A stretch of DNA of 6,639 nt, taken from NCBI GenBank assembly GCA_964517075.1, contig CAZFAT010000359.1, positions 1 through 6,639 on the forward strand, given 5' to 3'. Positions 1-6,004 of the stretch are shown piece by piece. Numbering within the stretch: position 1 is the first letter of the stretch; the number at the start of each line of letters is the position of its first letter. This DNA is from CAZFAT01 sp964517075 (lineage in GTDB: Bacteria > Acidobacteriota > Vicinamibacteria > Vicinamibacterales > SCN-69-37). Both the position numbers and the translations under genes were made by a program. The notes below the pieces were generated by a model, which saw only the letters and a program-made list of their open reading frames with translations, was not told where the DNA came from and ran no database searches.

Positions 1-21
1 TGAGGCCGGCCCGCACCTGAC

Positions 22-1806
22 ATGCTCGTTCTCGGCATCAACGCGTATCACGGCGACGTGTCGGCCGTGCTGTTGCGGGACGGCATGCTCGTGGCCGCCG
101 TGGAGGAGGAGCGCTTCCGGCGGATCAAGCACGTGGCCGGCTTTCCCTCGGAGGCCATTCGCGCGTGCCTGGCGATGGGCGGCATTGCCGGAGCTGACGT
201 TGATCACGTTGCGGTGTCGCGCAATCCGCGCGCGCACCTGTGGCGGAAGGCGGCGTTTGCGGCCCGGCACCGGCCCTCGGGGCTGGTGCGCGATCGGGCC
301 GCCAACTACCGGCGCGTGGCGGGGATTCCCGACATGCTGGCGGAGGTGCTGGGACTCGCGCCTGGCGCGCGCCGTCCGGTGACGCACTGGGTCGAGCATC
401 ATCCCGCCCATCTCGCCAGCGCCTTTTTCGTGTCCCCGTTCGACACCGCCGCGGTGGCGGCCATCGATGGTTTCGGTGATTTTGTCAGCACGTCCTGGGC
501 CGATGGACGCGGTGCGCGGCTGGACGTCCGCCATCGGACGTTCTTCCCCCACTCGTTGGGCGTGCTCTACCTCGCCCTCACTCAGTATCTTGGTTTCACG
601 AAGTTCGGCGACGAGTTCAAGGTCATGGGGCTCGCGCCCTACGGCCAGCCCGATCTGACCGGTTCTCTGGAACGCCTGGTGCGCCTCGGACCGGGCGGCC
701 GATTCGCGCTCGACCTGCGCTACTTCCGCCATCACCTGGGCGAGGCCAGCATGACCTGGGAAGGCGGCGAGCCGGTGCTCGGCCGTGTGTTCAGCGATCA
801 TCTCGAGCGGTTGCTCGGGCCCGCGCGCGCGCCCGACGAGCCCCTCACGGCGCGGCACGAGGCCATTGCCGCGTCCCTGCAGGTCGTGTTCGAGCGCGCG
901 CTGTTTCACGTGCTGGAAGGCCTGCACGCGCGGACGAGACAGTCCCGGCTCTGCCTGGCCGGTGGCTGCGCGATGAACAGCGTCGCGAACGGCAAGATTC
1001 GGACGCGGACGCCGTTCCGCGAGGTCTACATCCAACCCGCGGCCGGCGATAACGGCACGGCGCTCGGCGCGGCCTACTGGATCTGGCATCAGCACCTGGG
1101 CCGGCCGCGCGACTTCGTCATGCGGCACGCCTATTGGGGCCCGTCGTTTCTGAGCGGCTCGGTCGAGGCGGCGATCGCCGCACACCGTCGGGAGATTGAG
1201 GCGCTTGGAGGCAGCGTGCGGACGTTCGACACCGACGAGGCGGTGTGTGCCGCCACGGCGGACCGGCTGGCGGCGGGGCAGGTCGTAGGGTGGTTTCAGG
1301 GCCCGATGGAGTGGGGTGCCCGGGCGCTGGGCAACCGGAGCATCCTCGCCGACCCGCGCCGGCCCGACATGCGCGAGATCATCAACACCAAGATCAAGCA
1401 CCGCGAGAAGTTCCGGCCGTTCGCGCCATCGGTGCTGGAAGAGGCGCAGGATCAATACTTTACGGGCGCCGTGACCGACCCCTTCATGATACAGGTCTAT
1501 CCCGTTCGGCCCGATAAACGAGACATCATTCCGGCCGTCACGCACGTGGACGGGTCGGGCCGCCTGCAGACGGTCAGCCGCGCCAGCAACCCCGTCTACT
1601 GGGCGCTGATACGCGCCTTCGCCGACCGGACCGGCGTGCCGGTGGTCCTGAACACCTCGTTCAACGAGAACGAGCCGATTGTGCATCGCCCCGAGGAGGC
1701 CCTGGATTGTTTCCTTCGGACGCGCATGGACGCCATCGTGCTGGGCCGGTCGCTCGTCAGCAAGCGCGAACGCGTGGGAGAAGGGACGAAGGATGGAGTG
1801 GCGTAA
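22..1806 (+). CDS. NodU/TobZ-family O-carbamoyltransferase
   Basis: This 594-residue protein is a full-length NodU/CmcH/TobZ-type carbamoyltransferase. The family makes carbamoyl-AMP from carbamoyl phosphate and ATP in a Kae1-like domain and passes the carbamoyl group to a hydroxyl of a sugar or antibiotic. Visible hallmarks are the N-terminal LGINAYHGDVSA start; the metal-binding HHPAH at residues 126-130 followed by AIDGFGD (147-153); FGDEFKVMGLAPYG (195-208); LAGGCAMNSVANGK (312-325); QPAAGDNGTALGAA (338-351); and the C-terminal carbamoyl-phosphate domain with GPMEWGARALGNRSILADPR (427-446), KFRPFAPSVL (463-472) and NTSFNENEPIVHRPEEAL (544-561). No key block is missing and length is normal. 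It is cytoplasmic, with no signal peptide. The ATG at 22 gives the standard family N-terminus but has no good Shine-Dalgarno. Its neighbours make glycan, so the likely acceptor is a nucleotide sugar or lipid-linked sugar; the exact acceptor cannot be read from sequence. Confidence 0.93.
   Translation: MLVLGINAYHGDVSAVLLRDGMLVAAVEEERFRRIKHVAGFPSEAIRACLAMGGIAGADVDHVAVSRNPRAHLWRKAAFAARHRPSGLVRDRAANYRRVAGIPDMLAEVLGLAPGARRPVTHWVEHHPAHLASAFFVSPFDTAAVAAIDGFGDFVSTSWADGRGARLDVRHRTFFPHSLGVLYLALTQYLGFTKFGDEFKVMGLAPYGQPDLTGSLERLVRLGPGGRFALDLRYFRHHLGEASMTWEGGEPVLGRVFSDHLERLLGPARAPDEPLTARHEAIAASLQVVFERALFHVLEGLHARTRQSRLCLAGGCAMNSVANGKIRTRTPFREVYIQPAAGDNGTALGAAYWIWHQHLGRPRDFVMRHAYWGPSFLSGSVEAAIAAHRREIEALGGSVRTFDTDEAVCAATADRLAAGQVVGWFQGPMEWGARALGNRSILADPRRPDMREIINTKIKHREKFRPFAPSVLEEAQDQYFTGAVTDPFMIQVYPVRPDKRDIIPAVTHVDGSGRLQTVSRASNPVYWALIRAFADRTGVPVVLNTSFNENEPIVHRPEEALDCFLRTRMDAIVLGRSLVSKRERVGEGTKDGVA
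1781..1786 (+). promoter_or_regulatory. Ribosome binding site for the epimerase gene
   Basis: AAGGGA lies six bases before the ATG at 1793, inside the last codons of the carbamoyltransferase gene. It supports the ATG at 1793 over the longer open frame that runs back to 1679. It also shows that the second gene is translated from within the first, which suggests translational coupling. Confidence 0.6.
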
Positions 1807-2809
1807 TCGCAAGACGCTGGTGACCGGGGGCGCGTCGTTCATTGGTTCGCACCTGGTCGACGCGCTCCTCGAACGGGGCGCGACCGTGCGCGTGGTGGAC
1901 AACCTCAGCAGCGGTCGGTTGGCCAACATCAAGGCCGCCGTGGACGCTGGCCACGTCGAGTTCATCCACGGCGATCTGAACGATCCCGCGGTCGTGCGGC
2001 AGGCGTGCCGCAACATCGATCTCGTCTTTCATCTCGCCGCGGATCACGGCGGACGCGGCTACGTCGATCTCCATCAGGTCGCGTGCGCGACGAATCTCGT
2101 GCTGGATGGGCTCGTCTTCAGAACCTGCCGCGCGGCTGGCGTCGAGAAGATCGTCTATGCGTCGTCGGGCTGCGTCTATCCGAACCACCTGCAGACGAAC
2201 CCGGAGGAGGTCCTGTATCTCACCGAAGACCTGGTCGGCCCGCCCTACGACGCCGACAACCTCTACGGTTGGGCCAAACTCATGGCGGAGATGACGCTCC
2301 GCGCGTACCACGAGGAGACCGGTCTCAAGTCCGCGTGCTGCCGGTACTTCACGGTCTATGGCGATCGGGGTCATGAGAACCACGCAGTCATCGCGATGAT
2401 CGCGCGGGCCTTCGTCAAGCAGACGCCGTACGTCGTCTGGGGTACCGGCGAGCAGGTGCGGAACTGGACGCACGTGAGCGACATCGTCAGCGGCACCCTC
2501 CTCGCCGCCGAGAAGATCGACGACGGCGCCGCCGTCAATCTGGGAACGATGGAGCGCACGCGAGTGATTGATGCGGCGCGGGAGGTGTTGCGCTACACCG
2601 GGCACCGGGCCGCGATCGAGCTGCATCCGGAAATGCCGACCGGGCCGTTGAACCGTGTGGCTGACCACGCGCTCGCCCGGATGCTCCTGGGCTGGGAGCC
2701 GAAGGTGTCGTTCATGGATGGGCTGCATCGGACCATCGACTGGTATTTCGGGGTCAAGGATCGGGATCTGGTGGCGTCGAACCTCACCGTGCGGCTGACC
2801 GAGCGCTAA
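1793..2809 (+). CDS. Extended-SDR NAD-dependent nucleotide-sugar epimerase/dehydratase, GDP-mannose-3,5-epimerase-like
   Basis: This 338-residue cytoplasmic extended SDR probably remodels an NDP-sugar for the glycan. The Rossmann fold opens with TLVTGGASFIGSHL (residues 8-21), where Ser15 replaces the middle Gly of the usual GxxGxxG. VVDNLSSG (34-41) carries Asp36 for NAD ribose binding, and HLAADHGGRGY spans 80-90. The catalytic region has ASSGCVYP (123-130) and the YxxxK pair Tyr158/Lys162 in YGWAKL. WGTGEQVRNWTHVSDIVSG (216-234) is the sugar-nucleotide-domain motif. The AADxGGxG segment and a Cys (127) in SSGCVYP recall GDP-mannose 3,5-epimerase more than GalE or RmlB, but the second GME catalytic residue is not obvious. 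The open frame extends upstream to 1679, but the ATG at 1793 gives the proper N-terminus and has a ribosome binding site; it overlaps the preceding gene by 14 nt. Substrate is unassigned: UDP-hexose epimerase or dehydratase remain possible. Confidence 0.9.
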   Translation: MEWRNRKTLVTGGASFIGSHLVDALLERGATVRVVDNLSSGRLANIKAAVDAGHVEFIHGDLNDPAVVRQACRNIDLVFHLAADHGGRGYVDLHQVACATNLVLDGLVFRTCRAAGVEKIVYASSGCVYPNHLQTNPEEVLYLTEDLVGPPYDADNLYGWAKLMAEMTLRAYHEETGLKSACCRYFTVYGDRGHENHAVIAMIARAFVKQTPYVVWGTGEQVRNWTHVSDIVSGTLLAAEKIDDGAAVNLGTMERTRVIDAAREVLRYTGHRAAIELHPEMPTGPLNRVADHALARMLLGWEPKVSFMDGLHRTIDWYFGVKDRDLVASNLTVRLTER

Positions 2810-2811
2810 GG

Positions 2812-4068
2812 GTGCACATCGCGTTCTTCAACCGGTCGTACTTTCCGGACGAGACCGCCACCGGACAGCTCCTCACCGACCTCTGCGAGGACCTGGTTCG
2901 CGTGCACGGCTGCCGCGTTTCGGTCGTGACCGGCTGGCCAAGAGCCGCGTGGGGTGCCAGACCCTCGACGTCGTTCTTGTTCAGCCGCCAGGACCACAAC
3001 GGCGTCCAGATCTATCGCGCGCGCGGGACGCACTTCGAGAAGCGTCGCTTCGCCGGACGCGCGAGCAACTACGTCACCTATTTCTGCTCGGCGTGCTACG
3101 CCGGTCTGCGGCTGGACCGCCCGGATGTCGTGGTCGCGCTGACGGATCCGCCCATCATCGGGCTGGCGGCCTGGCTGTCGGGCCGGCGATTCGGCGCGCC
3201 GCTCGTGATGGCGTTCAAGGATCTGTTTCCGGAGGTGGCCGCGCTCCTGCCGGACTTCCACAGCGGCACGATCAACAACGCGCTCCAGCGGGTGAACCGG
3301 TTTCTCGTCCGCCGGGCGGCCATGAACGTGGCGCTCGGTGAAACGATGCGCCGTCGGTTGATCGAGGACAAGGGCGCTCCGCCCGATCGCACGACGATCA
3401 TTGCCGACTGGGCGGATACGGCCGCCATCGCTCCCGGACCTCGTCAGAACGCGTTTTCCACGGCTCATGGACTCGATGGCAAGTTCGTCGTCATGCACTC
3501 CGGCAACCTCGGGTTTTCGCAGAGCCTCGAGACCGTCGTCGAGGCTGCGGCGCTCCTGCGCGACGTGCCCGATGTCCACGTCGTCTTCCAGGGCGACGGC
3601 GCGAAGAAGGAGGCCTTGCAGCGGCAGGTGCGGGACCTCGGTCTCGCGAATGTCTCCTTCCTGCCGTTCCAACCCAGGGAGCGTTTGTCGGAATCATTCG
3701 CCACGGCAGACCTGTTCATCGTCTCGCTGCAGACCGGCCTGGCGGGCTATATCGTGCCGAGCAAGCTGTACGGCATTCTCGCGGCGGGCCGACCGTACGT
3801 GGCGGCCGTGGATCCCGACTGCGAAGTCGCGGCGCTGACCCTGCGACACGAGTGCGGCGCGATCGCCAGGCCCGGCGACGCCGAGAGCCTCGCCGGCACG
3901 ATTCGACTGTTCCACGCGGACCGCGCGCATGCCGTCCGCTGCGGCCGCCGCGCGCGCGCCCTCAGTGCCAGCTTCGATCGTCAGCAGCAGGTGGCTGCGT
4001 ATCGGCGCGTGTTCGAATCCCTGACCCGGCCGGCGGTATCCGGCGCCGCTGCGGTCGCCGCCCCCTGA
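2812..4068 (+). CDS. WcaI-like GT4 family glycosyltransferase
   Basis: This 418-residue protein is a GT-B fold glycosyltransferase of the GT4/WcaI-like group, which moves a sugar from an NDP-sugar to a growing lipid-linked glycan at the cytoplasmic face of the membrane. The N-terminal acceptor domain starts with FFNRSYFPDETATGQLLTDL (5-24), followed by VVALTDPPIIGLAAWL (107-122) and MAFKDLFPEVAALLP (133-147). The C-terminal donor domain shows MHSGNLGFSQSLETVVEAA (228-246), VFQGDGAKK (258-266) and YIVPSKLYGILAAGRPYVAA (313-332). The PSKLYGILAAGRP form, lacking the first Glu of the classic EX7E, is usual in this group. The last dozen residues (PAVSGAAAVAAP) are low-complexity. GTG at 2812 is two bases after the epimerase stop and gives the expected first beta strand. 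It has no well-spaced Shine-Dalgarno, so reinitiation from the gene upstream is likely. Donor and linkage cannot be inferred. Confidence 0.9.
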   Translation: MHIAFFNRSYFPDETATGQLLTDLCEDLVRVHGCRVSVVTGWPRAAWGARPSTSFLFSRQDHNGVQIYRARGTHFEKRRFAGRASNYVTYFCSACYAGLRLDRPDVVVALTDPPIIGLAAWLSGRRFGAPLVMAFKDLFPEVAALLPDFHSGTINNALQRVNRFLVRRAAMNVALGETMRRRLIEDKGAPPDRTTIIADWADTAAIAPGPRQNAFSTAHGLDGKFVVMHSGNLGFSQSLETVVEAAALLRDVPDVHVVFQGDGAKKEALQRQVRDLGLANVSFLPFQPRERLSESFATADLFIVSLQTGLAGYIVPSKLYGILAAGRPYVAAVDPDCEVAALTLRHECGAIARPGDAESLAGTIRLFHADRAHAVRCGRRARALSASFDRQQQVAAYRRVFESLTRPAVSGAAAVAAP

Positions 4069-4069
4069 C

Positions 4070-4768
4070 GTGATTTCACAACCCATGGAGAATGCGGTGG
4101 CGCCGAAGCGGCCGTGGTCGCCCACGACCCACCGGGCCGCGATGCACCGCGGGCCGGCCCGTCTCGTGAAACGAACCTTCGACATCACGCTGGCCACGCT
4201 GGGCTTGGTGGCGTCATCGCCCCTCTGGGCGCTGGTCGCACTCGCGGTGAAGATCGAGGATGGCGGGCCGGTGTTCTACCGTCAGGAGCGCATGGGCCAG
4301 CAGGGTCGCGTGTTCCACGTGCTCAAGTTCCGGTCGATGATTTCCGACGCCGAGTCGCGCACCGGTGCGGTGCAGGCCGCGGTGAACGACCCGCGCGTGA
4401 CGCCGATCGGGGTAGTGCTCCGGGCCACCGCGCTCGACGAACTGCCACAGCTCTGGAACATCCTGCGTGGCGACATGAGCGTCGTCGGTCCGCGCGCGCT
4501 GCGTCCGGGCGAGATTGAGACGCGCGGGCCTGGCGCGCTCGTTCCCAGCGCGGACATTCCCGGGTTTGCCGAGCGCACGTCGGTGCGCCCGGGCCTCACC
4601 GGTCTGGCACAGGTGTTCGCGCCCCGCGACATTCCGCGGCGTCAGAAGTTCCGATACGATTGCGTCTACATTCGCGGCTGGTCGTTCGGCCTCGATGTCC
4701 GTCTGGTCGCGCTGTCCTTCTGGATGACGGCGCGAGGGGCCTGGGGCAGCCAGGGGAAACGATCGTGA
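4070..4768 (+). CDS. Monotopic phosphoglycosyl transferase (bacterial sugar transferase, WbaP/PglC class)
   Basis: This protein (232 residues from the first possible start) carries the bacterial sugar transferase domain that moves a sugar-1-phosphate from an NDP-sugar to polyprenyl phosphate, the first membrane step of glycan assembly. The N-terminal KRTFDITLATLGLVASSP (34-51) leads a hydrophobic segment with a Ser-Pro break (50-51), as in the reentrant helix of monotopic enzymes. GGPVFYRQERMGQQG (65-79) and HVLKFRSM (83-90) follow. The catalytic Asp-Glu pair is D123-E124 in ALDELPQLWNILRGDMSVVG, then RPGLTGLAQV (173-182) and YDCVYIRGWSFGLDV (196-210). There is no N-terminal four-helix domain, so it is the short PglC/WcaJ-C-terminal form. 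The start is uncertain: GTG 4070 (one base after the preceding stop), ATG 4085, GTG 4097 and ATG 4142 are all in frame and before the domain. The first sugar is unknown. Confidence 0.92.
   Translation: MISQPMENAVAPKRPWSPTTHRAAMHRGPARLVKRTFDITLATLGLVASSPLWALVALAVKIEDGGPVFYRQERMGQQGRVFHVLKFRSMISDAESRTGAVQAAVNDPRVTPIGVVLRATALDELPQLWNILRGDMSVVGPRALRPGEIETRGPGALVPSADIPGFAERTSVRPGLTGLAQVFAPRDIPRRQKFRYDCVYIRGWSFGLDVRLVALSFWMTARGAWGSQGKRS
4087..4090 (+). promoter_or_regulatory. Candidate ribosome binding site for an internal start of the phosphoglycosyl transferase
   Basis: GGAG lies six bases before an in-frame GTG at 4097, whereas neither GTG 4070 nor ATG 4085 has a visible Shine-Dalgarno. The gene product may therefore start at residue 10 of the longest version. 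This would remove only a variable leader and no conserved residue. Confidence 0.35.
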
Positions 4769-4772
4769 GGAG
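4767..4772 (+). promoter_or_regulatory. Ribosome binding site for the FAD oxidoreductase gene
   Basis: GAGGAG lies nine bases before the GTG at 4782 and overlaps the stop codon (4766-4768) of the phosphoglycosyl transferase. It is the most consensus-like Shine-Dalgarno in the window. It supports GTG 4782 as the start and coupling between the two genes. Confidence 0.65.
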
Positions 4773-4781
4773 TGCCGCATC

Positions 4782-5960
4782 GTGCATGACGTGATCGTGA
4801 TTGGCGCCGGCCCGGCGGGATCGATGACGGCGGGACGGCTCGCCGATCGCGGCCACGACGTCCTGCTCCTCGAGGAACACGACGCCATCGGCCGGCCCGT
4901 GCACTGCACCGGGTTGGTCGGCACCGAAGCCTTCGAGGAGTTCAGCCTGCCGACCGACGTCATTCTCGGCCGCGCCGGCGGCGCGCGCTTCTGGGGCGCG
5001 GCCGGCGAGTCCGTGCCGGTGGGCGCGGATCGCGTGCGCGCCAGCATCATCGATCGCGGCCTGCTCGACGAGCATCTGGCGGCCCGGGCCGGTGCGGCCG
5101 GCGCCACGATCCGCACCGGCGCGCGCGTGGACCAGTTGGCGGTGGAGCGCACCGCGGTGCGCGTGCGCGTCCGCGGCGAGGAGGCGCCGCGGCTGGCTCG
5201 TGTGGTCGTTCTGGCCTGCGGCGCGAACTATCGCTTTCACCGGCCGCTCGGTCTTGGCCTTCCGCATGTCTTCCTGCAGAGCGCCCAGCTCGAGCTGCCG
5301 TTCCCGGACATGCCGGAGGTGGAAGTCCGATTCGGGCGGGAAGTGGCGCCGTCCGGATTTGCCTGGCTCGTGCCGGTCAAGCGCGCCGGCGTCTCCCACG
5401 CCCGCATCGGTCTCATGAGCGAGACGCGCAGTCTCGAACGGTTTCGCAGCTTCGTCAACCTGCTGTCGTCCCGGACCGGCGTGCCACTGCCGGCGTCGCT
5501 GCGGCCGAGACTCAAGATTCTTCCCCTGGGGCCGGTGACGAGGACCTACGGCGAGCGGGTGCTCGCCGTGGGCGACGCCGCGGGCCTGGTTAAGCCCACG
5601 ACCGGCGGGGGCATCTACTACGGTCTGCTGAGTGGCACGATCGCGGCCGGCGTGATCGACGAAGGGCTGCGGCGCAACCGGCTCGACGAGACCTTTTTCA
5701 GCCGCTACGAGCGAGACTGGCGCCGGCGCCTTGGCCAGGAGATCCGCGTCGGCCTCGCATTCCGCCGCATGGCGGCCGGACTCAACGACGAAACGATTGA
5801 CGCGCTCATTGCGCTCGCAGGCACCAACGGCGTGGTGCCGCTCCTGCAGCACACGGCGTCCTTCAACTGGCATCGAAAGGCGGCCGTCGCGCTGCTCGGC
5901 CATCCCGCCTTCCGCAAGCTGGTGCTGAAACCCTGGGCGGGCGCGTCCGGTTCCGCGTGA
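4782..5960 (+). CDS. Geranylgeranyl-reductase-family FAD-dependent oxidoreductase
   Basis: This 392-residue flavoprotein belongs to the geranylgeranyl reductase (GGR)-like group of the p-hydroxybenzoate hydroxylase superfamily. Family members mostly saturate double bonds of isoprenoid chains, although some act on other substrates. The FAD ADP-binding motif is VIVIGAGPAGSMTAGRLADR (4-23), with LLLEE (28-32) for the ribose. GRPVHCTGLVG (37-47) places Cys42 where GGR enzymes have a conserved Cys near the flavin. GFAWLVPVKRAGVSHARIG (192-210) matches the family's YxWxFP-type segment, with Phe-Ala-Trp-Leu-Val-Pro here. VGDAAGLVKPTTGGGIYYG (263-281) is the second flavin motif in its GGR form. No signal peptide or transmembrane helix is evident, so a peripheral membrane location is likely. 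It sits 13 nt after the lipid-carrier phosphoglycosyl transferase and before a polymerase-type gene, suggesting a polyprenyl or other lipid substrate; that is inference. A different flavin-dependent oxidation cannot be excluded. Confidence 0.88.
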   Translation: MHDVIVIGAGPAGSMTAGRLADRGHDVLLLEEHDAIGRPVHCTGLVGTEAFEEFSLPTDVILGRAGGARFWGAAGESVPVGADRVRASIIDRGLLDEHLAARAGAAGATIRTGARVDQLAVERTAVRVRVRGEEAPRLARVVVLACGANYRFHRPLGLGLPHVFLQSAQLELPFPDMPEVEVRFGREVAPSGFAWLVPVKRAGVSHARIGLMSETRSLERFRSFVNLLSSRTGVPLPASLRPRLKILPLGPVTRTYGERVLAVGDAAGLVKPTTGGGIYYGLLSGTIAAGVIDEGLRRNRLDETFFSRYERDWRRRLGQEIRVGLAFRRMAAGLNDETIDALIALAGTNGVVPLLQHTASFNWHRKAAVALLGHPAFRKLVLKPWAGASGSA

Positions 5961-5975
5961 GCCGGACCCCGCCCT

Positions 5976-5996
5976 GCCGGTGTTGACGGCACCGGC
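5976..5996 (+). other. Short intergenic hairpin
   Basis: GCCGGTG (5976-5982) and CACCGGC (5990-5996) are perfect inverted repeats around a seven-base loop, in the 44-nt gap between the oxidoreductase and the polymerase-type gene. It has no following T-run, so it is not a classic intrinsic terminator. It could attenuate transcription, stabilise the mRNA or be chance in GC-rich DNA. Confidence 0.35.
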
Positions 5997-6004
5997 CCTC
6001 ACTC

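Noticed and set aside
1..20. End of an upstream gene, with a TGA at 18-20 one base before the carbamoyltransferase ATG
   Set aside because: Five codons are too few to show that the stop belongs to a real gene; another TGA at 1-3 is equally possible. A close upstream gene is plausible but unproven.
817..834. Alternating GC tract flanked by GGGC/GCCC inverted repeats
   Set aside because: It lies inside the carbamoyltransferase frame and encodes a Pro/Ala/Arg-rich stretch; such runs are expected from codon bias in GC-rich DNA.
1679..1792. N-terminal extension of the epimerase back to an ATG at 1679
   Set aside because: The extra 38 residues would overlap the conserved end of the carbamoyltransferase, show no similarity to SDR N-termini and are not needed, since ATG 1793 has its own ribosome binding site.
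1757..2728. A 323-codon open frame on the - strand opposite the epimerase
   Set aside because: It is an antisense shadow of a gene with full SDR motifs; its composition is biased and no motif is visible.
2806..3672. A 288-codon open frame on the - strand opposite the glycosyltransferase
   Set aside because: It has no domain-like blocks and lies opposite an intact GT4 gene.
4596..6002. A 468-codon open frame on the - strand opposite the FAD oxidoreductase
   Set aside because: Its translation is rich in Arg, Ala, Gly and His with no recognisable domain, as expected for the antisense of a GC-rich gene. The + strand frame has complete FAD motifs throughout.
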